This document shows positions 23,868 to 32,525 of a stretch of 41,910 bases of DNA, piece by piece. Made by a program: the position numbers and the translations under genes. The notes beneath the pieces are model-generated. The model was not told where the DNA came from and made no database searches. It worked only from the letters and a program-made list of their open reading frames with translations. The stretch's first letter is position 1. Each line of letters starts with the position of its first letter. Origin of the DNA: an uncultured Pseudomonadota bacterium (GTDB lineage Bacteria > Pseudomonadota > Gammaproteobacteria > Burkholderiales > SG8-39); assembly GCA_903909415.1 (NCBI GenBank), contig CAIVVS010000240.1, positions 1-41,910 on the forward strand. The letters are read 5' to 3'.

Positions 23868-24491
23868 ATGGACATCGCAGTCATAGGCGCAGGCAACGTC
23901 GGCACCACCCTGGGCACGGCCTGGGCGGCGAAGGGACACCGCGTCTGCTACGGCGTGCGCGACACCGCCTCGCCCAAGCTCGCCGGCATCGACCGCGCGC
24001 GCACCCCGGTGCTCACGGTGGCCGAGGCGGCGAAGGCCACCGGCGTGGTGGTGCTGGCCACCACCTGGGCGGGTACCAAAGATGCGATCACCGCCTGCGG
24101 CAAGCTCGACGGCAAGGTGGTGCTGGACACCACCAACCCGATCAGCGCCGGCTTCTCCGGCATGGACCGACCCGAAGGCAAGTCCGGCGGCGAGCTGGTG
24201 GCCGGCTGGGCGGCGGGTGCGAAGGTGGTGAAAGTGTTCAACACCACCGGCTTCAACAACATGGCCAATCCGGTGTACGGGGCTACGCGCTCGATGATGC
24301 TCTACTGCGGCGAGGACGCCGGCGCCAAGGACGTCGCCAGGCAACTCTGCGCCGACCTCGGCTTCGACCCGGTGGACGCCGGCCCGATGGAAAACGCGCG
24401 CTACACCGAGGCGCTGGCCTGGGTGTGGATCTGGCTCGCCATCAAGGGTGGGCAGGGCCGCGACATGGCGTTCACCATGGCGAAGCGCTGA
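23868..24491 (+). CDS. F420-dependent NADP oxidoreductase-like Rossmann protein
   Basis: This 207-residue protein starts at ATG 23868, with CGGAG eight bases upstream. The N-terminal Rossmann motif DIAVIGAGNVGTTLG is at 2-16. The following TNPIS, VKVFNTTGFNNM and MLYCGEDAGAKDVARQLCADLGF are typical of the NADPH:F420 reductase/NADP oxidoreductase coenzyme-F420-dependent family. Bacteria of this inferred group generally lack F420, so a different reductase role is likely. A possible -10 (TACACT) lies near 23832. It converges on the NIPSNAP gene with a 16-base gap. Confidence 0.85.
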   Translation: MDIAVIGAGNVGTTLGTAWAAKGHRVCYGVRDTASPKLAGIDRARTPVLTVAEAAKATGVVVLATTWAGTKDAITACGKLDGKVVLDTTNPISAGFSGMDRPEGKSGGELVAGWAAGAKVVKVFNTTGFNNMANPVYGATRSMMLYCGEDAGAKDVARQLCADLGFDPVDAGPMENARYTEALAWVWIWLAIKGGQGRDMAFTMAKR

Positions 24492-24507
24492 TCCAAAGGC
24501 GGACGCC

Positions 24508-25155
24508 TCAGGCCACCGGGGAGAACTTCACCGGCTTGAGGAAGCGATGCTCCTGGCGCTGGGTCATGTGGATCACCTTCTCGCGGTACTCGGTGGTCCA
24601 GGCCTCGTCGGCGAACAGCTTCTTCTGGCGCGCCGCGTAGTCGGGCTCGCCCTCGTAGGCCCAGGCCTGCACCAGCTGGTTCAGCGTGCCGGTCTCGGAC
24701 ACCGAGTGGAAGATCATGTGGCCGCAATGCTCGCGCTGGCGCGGCAGGCCGGCCTTCTCGCAGATCGGCAGGAACTGGTTCAGGCCGCCCGGGGCGAAGG
24801 TGTAGCAGCGCAGGTCGATCATGCGCGTGCCGGCCGACGGCAGCGCGACGTCGGTGAACGCGGTGGTGCGCAGCAGCTGGTTCTCCTGCTGCTGGATCAC
24901 GCCCAGGCCGCGCCCGGCGAAGGCGAGCCAGTCCTTGTCCTGCCACAGCGCGGCGCGGCGCCGGTCGCGGTCGGCCGCATCCTCGTAGGCCCAGGCCTGC
25001 ACCAGCTGGTTGATCTGCCCGGTGTCGGCCAGGCTCCAGAACAGCAGCTTGCCGCAATGGTGCTGCTGGATCGCCAGCCCGTGCTTCTCGTAGTCCGGGA
25101 CGTAGGTCGGCAGCTTGCCGGGAAAGAAGGTGTAGGTGCGCAGGTCGATCAGCAT
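24508..25155 (-). CDS. Tandem NIPSNAP-family protein
   Basis: This 215-residue protein is made of two similar NIPSNAP (dimeric alpha-beta barrel) domains. Residues 1-105 open MLIDLRTYTFFPGKL and residues about 110-215 open MIDLRCYTFAPGGL. Both contain the repeated phrase NQLVQAWAYE, a visible internal duplication. The family is ferredoxin-like in fold; bacterial members often lie among catabolic genes but their biochemical role is not defined. It lies between the reductase-like gene (convergent) and a LysR gene on the same strand. Confidence 0.88.
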   Translation of the reverse strand: MLIDLRTYTFFPGKLPTYVPDYEKHGLAIQQHHCGKLLFWSLADTGQINQLVQAWAYEDAADRDRRRAALWQDKDWLAFAGRGLGVIQQQENQLLRTTAFTDVALPSAGTRMIDLRCYTFAPGGLNQFLPICEKAGLPRQREHCGHMIFHSVSETGTLNQLVQAWAYEGEPDYAARQKKLFADEAWTTEYREKVIHMTQRQEHRFLKPVKFSPVA

Positions 25156-25216
25156 GGCAGTCCTGTGGGATGTCCGGGGGGGAGGAAGGCAGCACCGAGG
25201 ATAGCGGAGGACGGCC

Positions 25217-26110
25217 TTAAACGGCCGCCGCCACCTCGGCGATCAGGCCGCGCAGCCACTGGTGCGAGGGCTCGGCATGGCGGCGCGGATGCCAGACCAT
25301 GGAGATCGCGACCTTCTCCACCGGGTAGGGAAGCGCGTGCACGGTCAGCGGAAGGCGCTTGGCAAAAGACGTCGCGACGCGCTCACCGATGGTGGCCACG
25401 TGGTCGCTGCCGGCCACCAGTTCCGGGATCATCAGGAACTGCGGGATGGCCAGCGCCACCTGGCGCGCCAGGCCGCGCTCCTGTAGGCGCCGGTCGATCA
25501 GGCCGGTGATGTAGGGAAACATCACGATGTGGCGCAGCGCGAGGTAGCGCGCCAGCGTCAGGCGCTTGCCGGTGCCGGGGTGGCCGCGGCGCGCGATGCA
25601 GACATAGCGCTCGTGGAACAGCGGGCGCGCATGCAGGTGCCCCGGGGTCTCGCGGAAGTAGGCCAGCGCCATGTCCAGGCTACCGTCGTCCAGCCGCGCC
25701 CAATCGGTGGCGGCATCCAGCGCGGCGAAGCGCAACTGCAGGCGCGGCGCGCGGCGCTCGATCTCGCGCATCAGGCGAGGCGCCAGCACGAAGCTGACGT
25801 AGTCGTTGGTCGCGATGTTGACGGTGTCGGTGCAGGTCGAGGGGTCGAAGGGTGCGCGCGACGCCAGCGCCCCGCGCACCCGCTCCAGCGCCTCGCGCAA
25901 CGGCCCGGCCAGCTCCAGCGCGCGCGCCGTGGGCGCCATGCCCTCGCGCGTGGGCACGAACAGCGGGTCGTCGAAGGTGCGGCGCAGCTTGGCCAGCGCA
26001 TGGCTCACCGCCGATTGCGTCGTGTGCAGCCGCCCCGCGGCGCGGGTGACGTTGCGCTCCTCCAGCAGGGTGTCGAAGATCGCCAGCAGCTTCAGGTCGA
26101 GGTTGCGCAT
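25217..26110 (-). CDS. LysR-type transcriptional regulator
   Basis: This 297-residue protein is counted from ATG 26110 (MRNLDLKLLAIFDTLL); in-frame ATGs at 26137 and 26155 would add up to 15 residues, but none has a clear ribosome-binding site. The winged helix-turn-helix shows NVTRAAGRLHTTQSAVSHALAKLR (residues about 20-43) and the effector domain spans about 90-290. The NLDLKLL opening is typical of the NodD/PcpR-type branch. It is divergent from the TctC-SDR-enoyl-CoA-hydratase operon and is the most likely regulator of it. Confidence 0.92.
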   Translation of the reverse strand: MRNLDLKLLAIFDTLLEERNVTRAAGRLHTTQSAVSHALAKLRRTFDDPLFVPTREGMAPTARALELAGPLREALERVRGALASRAPFDPSTCTDTVNIATNDYVSFVLAPRLMREIERRAPRLQLRFAALDAATDWARLDDGSLDMALAYFRETPGHLHARPLFHERYVCIARRGHPGTGKRLTLARYLALRHIVMFPYITGLIDRRLQERGLARQVALAIPQFLMIPELVAGSDHVATIGERVATSFAKRLPLTVHALPYPVEKVAISMVWHPRRHAEPSHQWLRGLIAEVAAAV

Positions 26111-26134
26111 CGGGTATTGATCATGGGATCGGCT

Positions 26135-26147
26135 CATGCATTGCATG
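26135..26147. promoter_or_regulatory. Inverted repeat near LysR start, candidate operator
   Basis: CATGCA-T-TGCATG is a perfect 6-bp inverted repeat with a one-base centre, 25 bases upstream of the preferred LysR start. Its position would suit autoregulation. Short palindromes like this occur by chance, so support is weak. Confidence 0.25.
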
Positions 26148-26158
26148 TGGTCCATTCA

Positions 26159-26188
26159 TTGTACGCATACCCCATAGCAGCCCATACT
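26159..26188 (+). promoter_or_regulatory. Candidate sigma-70 promoter for the TctC-SDR operon
   Basis: TTGTAC (26159-26164) and CATACT (26183-26188) are 18 bases apart and lie 55 bases before the TctC start, on the side opposite the divergent LysR gene. Both hexamers match the consensus in four of six positions. This is the most promoter-like pair in the short intergenic gap. Confidence 0.35.
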
Positions 26189-26242
26189 GCCCCGGCGGCA
26201 CGGTTCCCGAAGAGGAATGTTGCGCCGCGGAGGAGGATTCCC

Positions 26243-27226
26243 ATGAACTGCCGACACGCGTGGCGCGTTCGCGCCTTCACATCCTGCATGGCCGCGCTGT
26301 GCACCCTGCTCGCGACCTCCATGGTCCAGGCCCAGGCCTGGCCGGCGCGCCCGGTGCGCTACATCGTCCCCTATGCGGCGGGCGGCCCGACCGACATCGT
26401 CGGCCGGCTGCTGGCCGCCGACCTGCAGCGGCGCTGGAACCAGCAGGTGGTGGTGGACAACCGCCCGGGCGCGAACGCCAACATCGGCGCCGAGCTCGCC
26501 GCGCGCGCCGCACCCGATGGCTACACCCTGCTGCAGGGCACCGGCTCCACCCACGGCAGCAATCCGGCGATCTACAAGATCGGCTATGACCCGGTGCGCG
26601 ACTTCGTCGCCATCGTCCCGCTGGTGGATGCGGTGGTCTACCTCGCGGTGGCCAACTCCCTGCCGGTGAACTCGGTGAAGGAGCTGGTCGAACACGCGCG
26701 CGCCAACCCGGGCAAGCTGAACTACGGTACGCCCGGCGCCGGTTCGGCGCAGCACCTCGCGGGCGAGCTGCTGCGCCAGCGCACCGGCATCAGCATGGTG
26801 GGCGTGCATTTCAAGGGCAGCGCCCCGGCGATACAGGCGCTGCAGGCCGGCGACGTGCAACTGGTGTTCGACTCCACCGCGGTGCGCTATGCCAAGGCGG
26901 GCCAGGCGAAGGTGCTGGCGGTCGCCAGCCGCACGCGCTGGGCGTCCACGCCGGAGATCCCGACCATGATCGAATCGGGCGTGCCCGACTTCGAGGCGCG
27001 CGGCTGGTTCGGCCTGTTCGCGCCCGCCGGCACGCCGCAGGCGGTGGTCGAGCGCATCAACCGCGACGTGAACGACGCGCTCGCCGTACCCGACATCCGC
27101 AAGCGCCTGACCGACATCGGCTTCGCCGTCACCGGCGGCAGCCAGGCCGCATTCGCCGAGGGCGTGGTGCGCGAGATCGCCTACTGGGCCGACCTGGTCC
27201 GGGCCACCAACCTGAAGGTTGAATGA
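26243..27226 (+). CDS. TctC/Bug-family tripartite tricarboxylate transporter substrate-binding protein (third copy)
   Basis: This 327-residue secreted protein starts at ATG 26243, with GGAGGAGG at about 26229. It has a signal peptide (residues 1-30, ending SMVQAQ) followed by WPARPVRYIVPYAAGG, VVVDNRPGANAN, AAPDGYTLL, GTPGAGSAQHLAGE and MIESGVPDFEARGW in family order. It is the first gene of an operon encoding SDR, enoyl-CoA hydratase and acyl-CoA synthetase, so its ligand is probably the acid that these enzymes degrade. TctAB membrane genes are not in the window. Confidence 0.93.
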   Translation: MNCRHAWRVRAFTSCMAALCTLLATSMVQAQAWPARPVRYIVPYAAGGPTDIVGRLLAADLQRRWNQQVVVDNRPGANANIGAELAARAAPDGYTLLQGTGSTHGSNPAIYKIGYDPVRDFVAIVPLVDAVVYLAVANSLPVNSVKELVEHARANPGKLNYGTPGAGSAQHLAGELLRQRTGISMVGVHFKGSAPAIQALQAGDVQLVFDSTAVRYAKAGQAKVLAVASRTRWASTPEIPTMIESGVPDFEARGWFGLFAPAGTPQAVVERINRDVNDALAVPDIRKRLTDIGFAVTGGSQAAFAEGVVREIAYWADLVRATNLKVE

Positions 27227-27239
27227 GAGTGGAGCGCGC

Positions 27240-27998
27240 ATGAATGACATGAACGGCAGGACCATCATCATCACCGGCTCCTCGCGCGGCGTGGGCGCGG
27301 CAACCGCGCGGCTGGCCGCGCAGCGCGGCTACGCGGTGTGCGTGAACTACGTCGGCAACGAGGCCGCGGCCAACGCAGTGGTGGGCGAGATCCGCGCAGG
27401 CGGCGGACGCGCGATCGCGGTGCGCGCGAACAACTCGGTGGAAGCCGACGTGCTGCGCCTGTTCGACACCGCCGAACGCGAACTCGGCCCGGTGCGCGCG
27501 CTGGTGAACAACGCCGGCGTGCCGGGCAAGATCGGCCGGGTCGCCGACCTGGAACTCGCGACCCTGCGCGAGACCCTGGACGTGAACGTGGTCGGCACGG
27601 TGCTGTGCGCTCGCGAGGCGGTAAGGCGCATGTCCACCAAGCGCGGCGGCCCGGGCGGCGCCATCGTCAACGTGTCGTCCCTGGCGTCCAAGACCGGCTC
27701 GCCCGGCGAACTGGTGCACTACGCCACCGCCAAGGCCGGCGTGGAGATCTTCACCTACGGCCTGGCGAGCGAGGTCGCGCAGGAAGGCCTGCGGGTGAAC
27801 GCGGTGTCGCTCGGCCTGTTCGCCACCGACATCCACGGCACCGCGGGCGATGCCGGCCGGCTGGAACGCTACGCGACGCGCATGCCGATGGCGCGCGCCG
27901 GCCAGCCGCCCGAGGCGGCGGCGGCCATCCTGTGGCTGCTGTCGGACGAGGCCTCCTACATCACCGGCGCCATCCTGCCGGTGGCCGGGGGACGCTGA
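27240..27998 (+). CDS. SDR-family oxidoreductase (FabG-like)
   Basis: This 252-residue SDR starts at ATG 27240, with GGAG six bases upstream. The cofactor motif ITGSSRGVG, VNNAGVPG, the catalytic Ser in NVSSLASK, and the canonical Tyr and Lys in HYATAK are all present. The C-terminal YITGAILPVAGG is typical of 3-oxoacyl reductase-like enzymes. Its stop overlaps the enoyl-CoA hydratase start by one base (TGATG). In this operon it could oxidise a 3-hydroxyacyl-CoA or a ring alcohol; the substrate is unknown. Confidence 0.92.
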   Translation: MNDMNGRTIIITGSSRGVGAATARLAAQRGYAVCVNYVGNEAAANAVVGEIRAGGGRAIAVRANNSVEADVLRLFDTAERELGPVRALVNNAGVPGKIGRVADLELATLRETLDVNVVGTVLCAREAVRRMSTKRGGPGGAIVNVSSLASKTGSPGELVHYATAKAGVEIFTYGLASEVAQEGLRVNAVSLGLFATDIHGTAGDAGRLERYATRMPMARAGQPPEAAAAILWLLSDEASYITGAILPVAGGR

Positions 27999-28801
27999 TG
28001 GCGCTGGAGATGTATGCGCAGTACCAGCACCTCACCTTTGCCTACCGCGGCCGGGTGCTGACCGTGACCATGAACCGGCCCGAGGTGAAGAACGCGGCCA
28101 ACGTGCGCATGCACAACGAGCTGTCCACGGTGTTCGCCGACGTGGCGCGCGACCCGGACTGCGACGTCATCGTGCTCACCGGCGCGGGCGACGCCTTCTC
28201 CTCGGGCGGCGACATCCGCGCCATGCAGGAGAAGATCGACGACCACACCAAGTGGGTGGACACGGTCAACGAGGCGCGCAGCCTGTTCTACGGCATGCTG
28301 GACCTGGACAAGCCGCTGATCGCACGGGTCAACGGCGCGGCCACCGGGCTGGGCGCGACGCTCGCGGTGTATGCCGACATCGCGATCGCGGCCGAGTCGG
28401 CGGTGATCGGCGACCCGCACGTGAAGGTGGGCCTGGCCGCGGGCGACGGGGGCGCGCTGATGTGGCCCATGCTGGTCGGCTTCCAGAAGGCCAAGGAACT
28501 GCTGTTCCTCGGGGACAACCTGTCCGCGCAGGAAGCGGCGCGCATCGGCCTGGTGACCTACTGCGTGCCCGACGCCGAACTGGACGCGAAGGTGGACGCC
28601 CTCGCCGACCGGCTGGCTTCGGGCGCGAAACTCGCCATCGGGCTGACCAAGCGCTCGATCAACCACACCATCCGCATGCTCGCGCAGGGCACGATGGAGA
28701 ACGGCTTCCTGCTGGAGACGCTGTCGCACCTGTCGCGCGACCATGCGGAAGCGGTAGAAGCGTTTGCCAACCGGCGCAAGCCGAAGTTCGAGGGACGCTA
28801 G
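27998..28801 (+). CDS. Enoyl-CoA hydratase/isomerase family protein
   Basis: This 267-residue crotonase-fold protein starts at ATG 27998, coupled to the SDR stop. It has the N-terminal VLTVTMNRPEVKNAANVRM, the oxyanion-hole segment GAGDAFSSGGDIRAM (about residues 62-76) and the second oxyanion strand ARVNGAATGLGATLAVYADI. Crotonase members hydrate, isomerise or hydrolyse acyl-CoAs. In this operon it fits a beta-oxidation-like step after activation by the acyl-CoA synthetase encoded next. The exact reaction cannot be read from sequence. Length and features are normal. Confidence 0.93.
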   Translation: MALEMYAQYQHLTFAYRGRVLTVTMNRPEVKNAANVRMHNELSTVFADVARDPDCDVIVLTGAGDAFSSGGDIRAMQEKIDDHTKWVDTVNEARSLFYGMLDLDKPLIARVNGAATGLGATLAVYADIAIAAESAVIGDPHVKVGLAAGDGGALMWPMLVGFQKAKELLFLGDNLSAQEAARIGLVTYCVPDAELDAKVDALADRLASGAKLAIGLTKRSINHTIRMLAQGTMENGFLLETLSHLSRDHAEAVEAFANRRKPKFEGR

Positions 28802-28806
28802 CCGTC

Positions 28807-30927
28807 ATGGCAAGCGAGGGGCCGGCCGACCCATCCAGCCTGGACGCGCTGTTCCGGCCGAAGTCGGTGGCCATCGTCGGCGCGTCCAGCGACGCGAACA
28901 AGATCGGCGGGCGACCGCTGGCCTTCCTGCTGAAGGCGGGATACGCCGGCGCGATCCATCCGGTGAATCCCGCCGCCGAGGTGCAGGGCGTGAAGTCCTG
29001 GCCCAGCCTGGCCGACATTCCCGGCGAACTCGACCAGGCCATCATCGCGCTGCCAGCGCAGCACGTGCCCGCCGCAGTACAGGCCTGCGCGATGCGCGGC
29101 GTGAAGGCGGTGCAGGTGTTCTCGGCAGGCTTCGCGGATGCCGACAGTGATGCATCAGGACAGGGGCGCGTCACGCAGGACGCGCTGGTCGCAACGGCGC
29201 GCACCGCGAACATGCGCCTGCTGGGCCCGAACAGTTTGGGCGTTTTTAATGTAAGTGGCTGTTTTTACGGCACTTTTGCGACCGCCCTCGACGGCGCCTG
29301 GCCGCAGGCCGGACCGGTGGGCTTTGCCACGCAGTCCGGCGCCTTCGGGTCGTACGCCTATGCGCTGGCGCAGGCGCGGGGCCTGGGCTTCTCCTCCTTC
29401 GTCGCCACCGGCAACGAGGCCGACGTGGACGCGGCCGATGCCATCGCCTGGTTCGCGCGTGATCGGGACACGCGTGTGATCGTCGCCACCTTCGAGGGCT
29501 GCCGCGACGGACGCAAGCTGATGGCGGCGCTGGACGACGCGCGGCGCGCCGGCAAACCGGTTGTGGTGATGAAGGCCGGCGCCTCGGAAGCCGGCGCCGC
29601 CGCAGCCGCGACGCACACCGGGTCGCTCGCCGGCGCGGATGCGGTCTATGACGGCGTGTTCCGGCAATGCGGCGCGCACCGCGCGCACTCCCTGGATGAA
29701 CTGGTGGACGTGGCCTACGGCGCGGCGGCGGGCGTATTCCCCGCCAGCAGGCGATTGGGCGTGGTCACGACATCGGGCGGCATAGGCGTGCTGATCGCCG
29801 ATGCGGCGTCGGAACGGGGCCTCGAACTGCCACCGTTGGCCGAGGCCGGCGTCGCCGCGGTGAAGTCGCTGCTGCCGCTGGCGGGCGCCTCCAACCCGCT
29901 GGACACCTCGGCCGCGCTGATCAACGACCTGTCGCTCTACGCCGGCGCGCTCGGCATCCTGCTGGAGCAGGCCGAGGCCGACTCGGTGCTGGGTTACCTC
30001 GCGCATGTCGGACGCAACCCGCGCCACTGGGGCCAGTTGCGCGACAAGCTGTTCGCGCTGCGAGCCGCGCACCCGTCGCGCTGCTTTGCGCTGTGCATGC
30101 TGGCCGAACCAGCGGTGCGCGCCGAGGCGGAGGCCGCCGGCTTCCTGGTGTTCGAGGAGCCGACGCGCGCGGTGGCGACGCTCGCGGCGCTCGCATCGTT
30201 GGGCGAAGCCTTCGCTCGTCCCGACGATCCATCGCCCCAGGGCAAGCGCATCACCCTGCCGCCGGCGCCGCTGGATGAAGCCGCGTCCAAGTCCGTGCTC
30301 GCCGCGGCCGGCGTGACGGTGCCGCGCGAGCAGGTGGCGCGCAGCGCGCAGGAAGCGGCGACGGCCGCTGCCACGCTGGGTTTCCCGGTGGTGCTCAAGG
30401 TGCTGTCGGCCGACATCACGCACAAGACCGAGGTTGGCGGCGTGGCACTGAACCTCGCGAACGAAGCTGATGTGGCCGCCGCCTGGGAAGCAATGATGGC
30501 CCGGGTGCACGCCGCGTGTCCCGACGCCCGCATCGAAGGCGCACTGGTGACGCGGCAGCTGCGCGGCGGCGTGGAAACCATACTCGGCGTGAACCGCGAT
30601 CCGGTGTTCGGCGCGGTGGTGATGTTCGGGCTGGGCGGCACGCTGGTGGAGGTATTGCGCGACGTCGCCTTCCGCGCCGCGCCCTTCGGCGAGCGCACCG
30701 CCCGTGAACTCATCGACCAGACCCTGGCCGCGCGCGTGCTTGCGGGCGTGCGCGGCGCGCCACCCGCCGACATCGCCCACCTCGCGCGCACGCTGGCCTC
30801 GCTGTCGGCCTTCGCCGCCGCGAACGCGGACCGCATCGCCGGCATGGATGTGAATCCCTATGTGGCGCTGGCCGATGGGGGCGTGGCGCTGGATGCGCTG
30901 GTTTTCCTGGAGGAGGAGAAGACATGA
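28807..30927 (+). CDS. NDP-forming acyl-CoA synthetase (acetyl-CoA synthetase ADP-forming-like)
   Basis: This 706-residue fusion starts at ATG 28807. A CoA-binding Rossmann domain is at about 15-140 (FRPKSVAIVGASSDANKIGG), with LLGPNSLGVFN at 138-148. A ligase domain follows, with the phosphorylated catalytic His at 270 (ATHTGSLAGADAV), and an ATP-grasp domain forms the C-terminal third (about 490-700), including FPVVLKVLSADITHKTEVGGV. It would activate a carboxylic acid to its CoA thioester. The last four bases overlap the next TctC start (ATGA). An AT-rich codon patch at 29234-29281 interrupts otherwise GC-rich codon use without breaking the frame. Confidence 0.9.
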   Translation: MASEGPADPSSLDALFRPKSVAIVGASSDANKIGGRPLAFLLKAGYAGAIHPVNPAAEVQGVKSWPSLADIPGELDQAIIALPAQHVPAAVQACAMRGVKAVQVFSAGFADADSDASGQGRVTQDALVATARTANMRLLGPNSLGVFNVSGCFYGTFATALDGAWPQAGPVGFATQSGAFGSYAYALAQARGLGFSSFVATGNEADVDAADAIAWFARDRDTRVIVATFEGCRDGRKLMAALDDARRAGKPVVVMKAGASEAGAAAAATHTGSLAGADAVYDGVFRQCGAHRAHSLDELVDVAYGAAAGVFPASRRLGVVTTSGGIGVLIADAASERGLELPPLAEAGVAAVKSLLPLAGASNPLDTSAALINDLSLYAGALGILLEQAEADSVLGYLAHVGRNPRHWGQLRDKLFALRAAHPSRCFALCMLAEPAVRAEAEAAGFLVFEEPTRAVATLAALASLGEAFARPDDPSPQGKRITLPPAPLDEAASKSVLAAAGVTVPREQVARSAQEAATAAATLGFPVVLKVLSADITHKTEVGGVALNLANEADVAAAWEAMMARVHAACPDARIEGALVTRQLRGGVETILGVNRDPVFGAVVMFGLGGTLVEVLRDVAFRAAPFGERTARELIDQTLAARVLAGVRGAPPADIAHLARTLASLSAFAAANADRIAGMDVNPYVALADGGVALDALVFLEEEKT

Positions 30928-31907
30928 AGCATTCCCTGAAGTCCCGGACGTGCGCGTGGGCGCTGGCGCTGCTCGCGATCGCGGCGCTTCCCGGCATCGC
31001 AGCGGCGCAGACCTGGCCGGCCAAGCCGATCAAGCTGGTCGCGCCCTACGCCACCGGCGGCGGGCCGGACATCCTCGCGCGGCTGTTCGCCCAGGAGTTC
31101 AGCAGTTCGCTGGGCTCGACCCTGGTGGAGAACCGTCCGGGCGCGAGCGGCAACGTGGGCGCGGACTTCGTCGCCAAGAGCCCGCCCGACGGCTACACGC
31201 TGCTGATGACCACCACCGCCACGCACTCCATCAATCCCAGCCTGTACCGCAACATGCCCTACGACAGCCTGCGCGATTTCGCGCCGGTGTCGCTGGTGGC
31301 CTACACGCCGGTGATGCTGGTGGTGTCCAACGAGGTGCCGGCGCGCGACCTGCGCGAGCTGCTGGCCTATGCCCGCGCCAATCCCGGCAAGCTCTCCTAT
31401 GCCAGCGCCGGGCCGGGCTCGATGCAGCACATCTCCGCCGAGCTGATGCGCGGCATGGCCGGGCTGGAACTGGTGCACGTGCCCTACAAGGGCACCGGCC
31501 AGATCGTGCCCGACCTGGTGTCGGGCCGCGTCACCATGATGTTCAACAGCCTGGCCGCGGTGCTGCCGCTGGTGAAGGACGGCAAGGTGCGCGCCATCGG
31601 GGTGACCACGCCGGCGCGCGCGCAGGCCGCGCCCACCGTGCCCACGCTGTCCGAGGCCGGGCTGCCGGGCTTCGACGCCTCGGCCTGGTATGCGATCTAC
31701 GGACCCGCGGGGCTGCCGCGCGACATCGTGCAGCGCCTGGGCACCGAGGTGGCGCGCATCGTCGCGCTGCCCGCCATGCGCGAGCGCTACGCCGCCATGG
31801 GGCTGGACCCGGCGAGTTCGACGCCCGAACAGCTCGCCGACCTCACCCGCCGCGACCTGGCCAAGTGGGCCAAGGTGATACGCGACAACGACATCCGCGG
31901 CGAGTAG
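30924..31907 (+). CDS. TctC/Bug-family tripartite tricarboxylate transporter substrate-binding protein (fourth copy)
   Basis: This 327-residue secreted protein starts four bases inside the end of the acyl-CoA synthetase gene, with GGAGGAG upstream. It has a signal peptide (residues 1-29, ending GIAAAQ), then WPAKPIKLVAPYATGGG, VENRPGASGNVG, PPDGYTLL, HVPYKGTGQIVPDL and LSEAGLPGFD. The same operon already begins with a TctC gene, so two receptors are encoded for one pathway, perhaps for different substrates or for stereoisomers. No membrane partner is present. Confidence 0.93.
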   Translation: MKHSLKSRTCAWALALLAIAALPGIAAAQTWPAKPIKLVAPYATGGGPDILARLFAQEFSSSLGSTLVENRPGASGNVGADFVAKSPPDGYTLLMTTTATHSINPSLYRNMPYDSLRDFAPVSLVAYTPVMLVVSNEVPARDLRELLAYARANPGKLSYASAGPGSMQHISAELMRGMAGLELVHVPYKGTGQIVPDLVSGRVTMMFNSLAAVLPLVKDGKVRAIGVTTPARAQAAPTVPTLSEAGLPGFDASAWYAIYGPAGLPRDIVQRLGTEVARIVALPAMRERYAAMGLDPASSTPEQLADLTRRDLAKWAKVIRDNDIRGE

Positions 31908-31971
31908 GCGCGCGAACGAGCCGCCCGCGCACCGACACCGGATGACAGATACCCAGCGCAAGGAGACCGAG

Positions 31972-32523
31972 ATGAGCGCCGCAAGACCCGAGCATTTCCG
32001 CACCCCCGGCCACAGCACCAGCGTGTCCCGGGAAGACATGGCCAGGCGCATCGCGCGCTTCGCCGACATGCAGCCCGACACCAAGGCCTTCCCCGACCTG
32101 AAGTCCACGGGCGGCGCGCGCGACGTGTTCTACATGCTCTCGGGCAAGGGCACTGCCAGCCCGATGGCCCCCATCCAGGTGCCGCACAACTTCCACTTCG
32201 CCATCCAGACCATGGGCAAGGGCGTGCGCCCCACGGTGCATTCGCACCCGTACAACGAGGTGTTCATGCCGATAGACGCGCGCTTCCGCTTCTACTGGGG
32301 CGAGCACCTGGAGGATTCGGTGGACCTGGGCCCGATGGACGTGCTGTCGGTGCCGGCCGGCCTGTTCCGCACCTTCGAGAACCTGGACGAGCACGACGGC
32401 CACGTGGTCGCGATCTTCGACCACGGCGGGGACCCGCATACCGGCATCGTGGTGCCGCCGGACGTGTACGAGAAGTTCTACAAGGGCTGGGTGCCCGGCA
32501 TGGCGCCCACCGTGACGGGCTGA
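31972..32523 (+). CDS. Cupin-domain protein
   Basis: This 183-residue protein starts at ATG 31972 (MSAARPEHF), with AAGGAG six bases upstream; ATG 31942 is less likely. The first cupin motif is clear: His90 and His92 (VHSHPYNEVF) with Glu96. The second motif (SVPAGLFRTFEN) has Leu where the usual His would be, so the metal site is incomplete or different. Cupins of this size in catabolic operons can be dioxygenases, isomerases or ligand-binding accessory proteins; the reaction is unknown. It lies 64 bases after the TctC gene and 2 bases before the SnoaL-like gene. Confidence 0.85.
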   Translation: MSAARPEHFRTPGHSTSVSREDMARRIARFADMQPDTKAFPDLKSTGGARDVFYMLSGKGTASPMAPIQVPHNFHFAIQTMGKGVRPTVHSHPYNEVFMPIDARFRFYWGEHLEDSVDLGPMDVLSVPAGLFRTFENLDEHDGHVVAIFDHGGDPHTGIVVPPDVYEKFYKGWVPGMAPTVTG

Positions 32524-32525
32524 AC

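Noticed and set aside
22385..23917. Long antisense frame opposite the acyl-CoA dehydrogenase gene
   Set aside because: It has no motifs and a shadow-frame composition; the sense strand encodes a complete acyl-CoA dehydrogenase.
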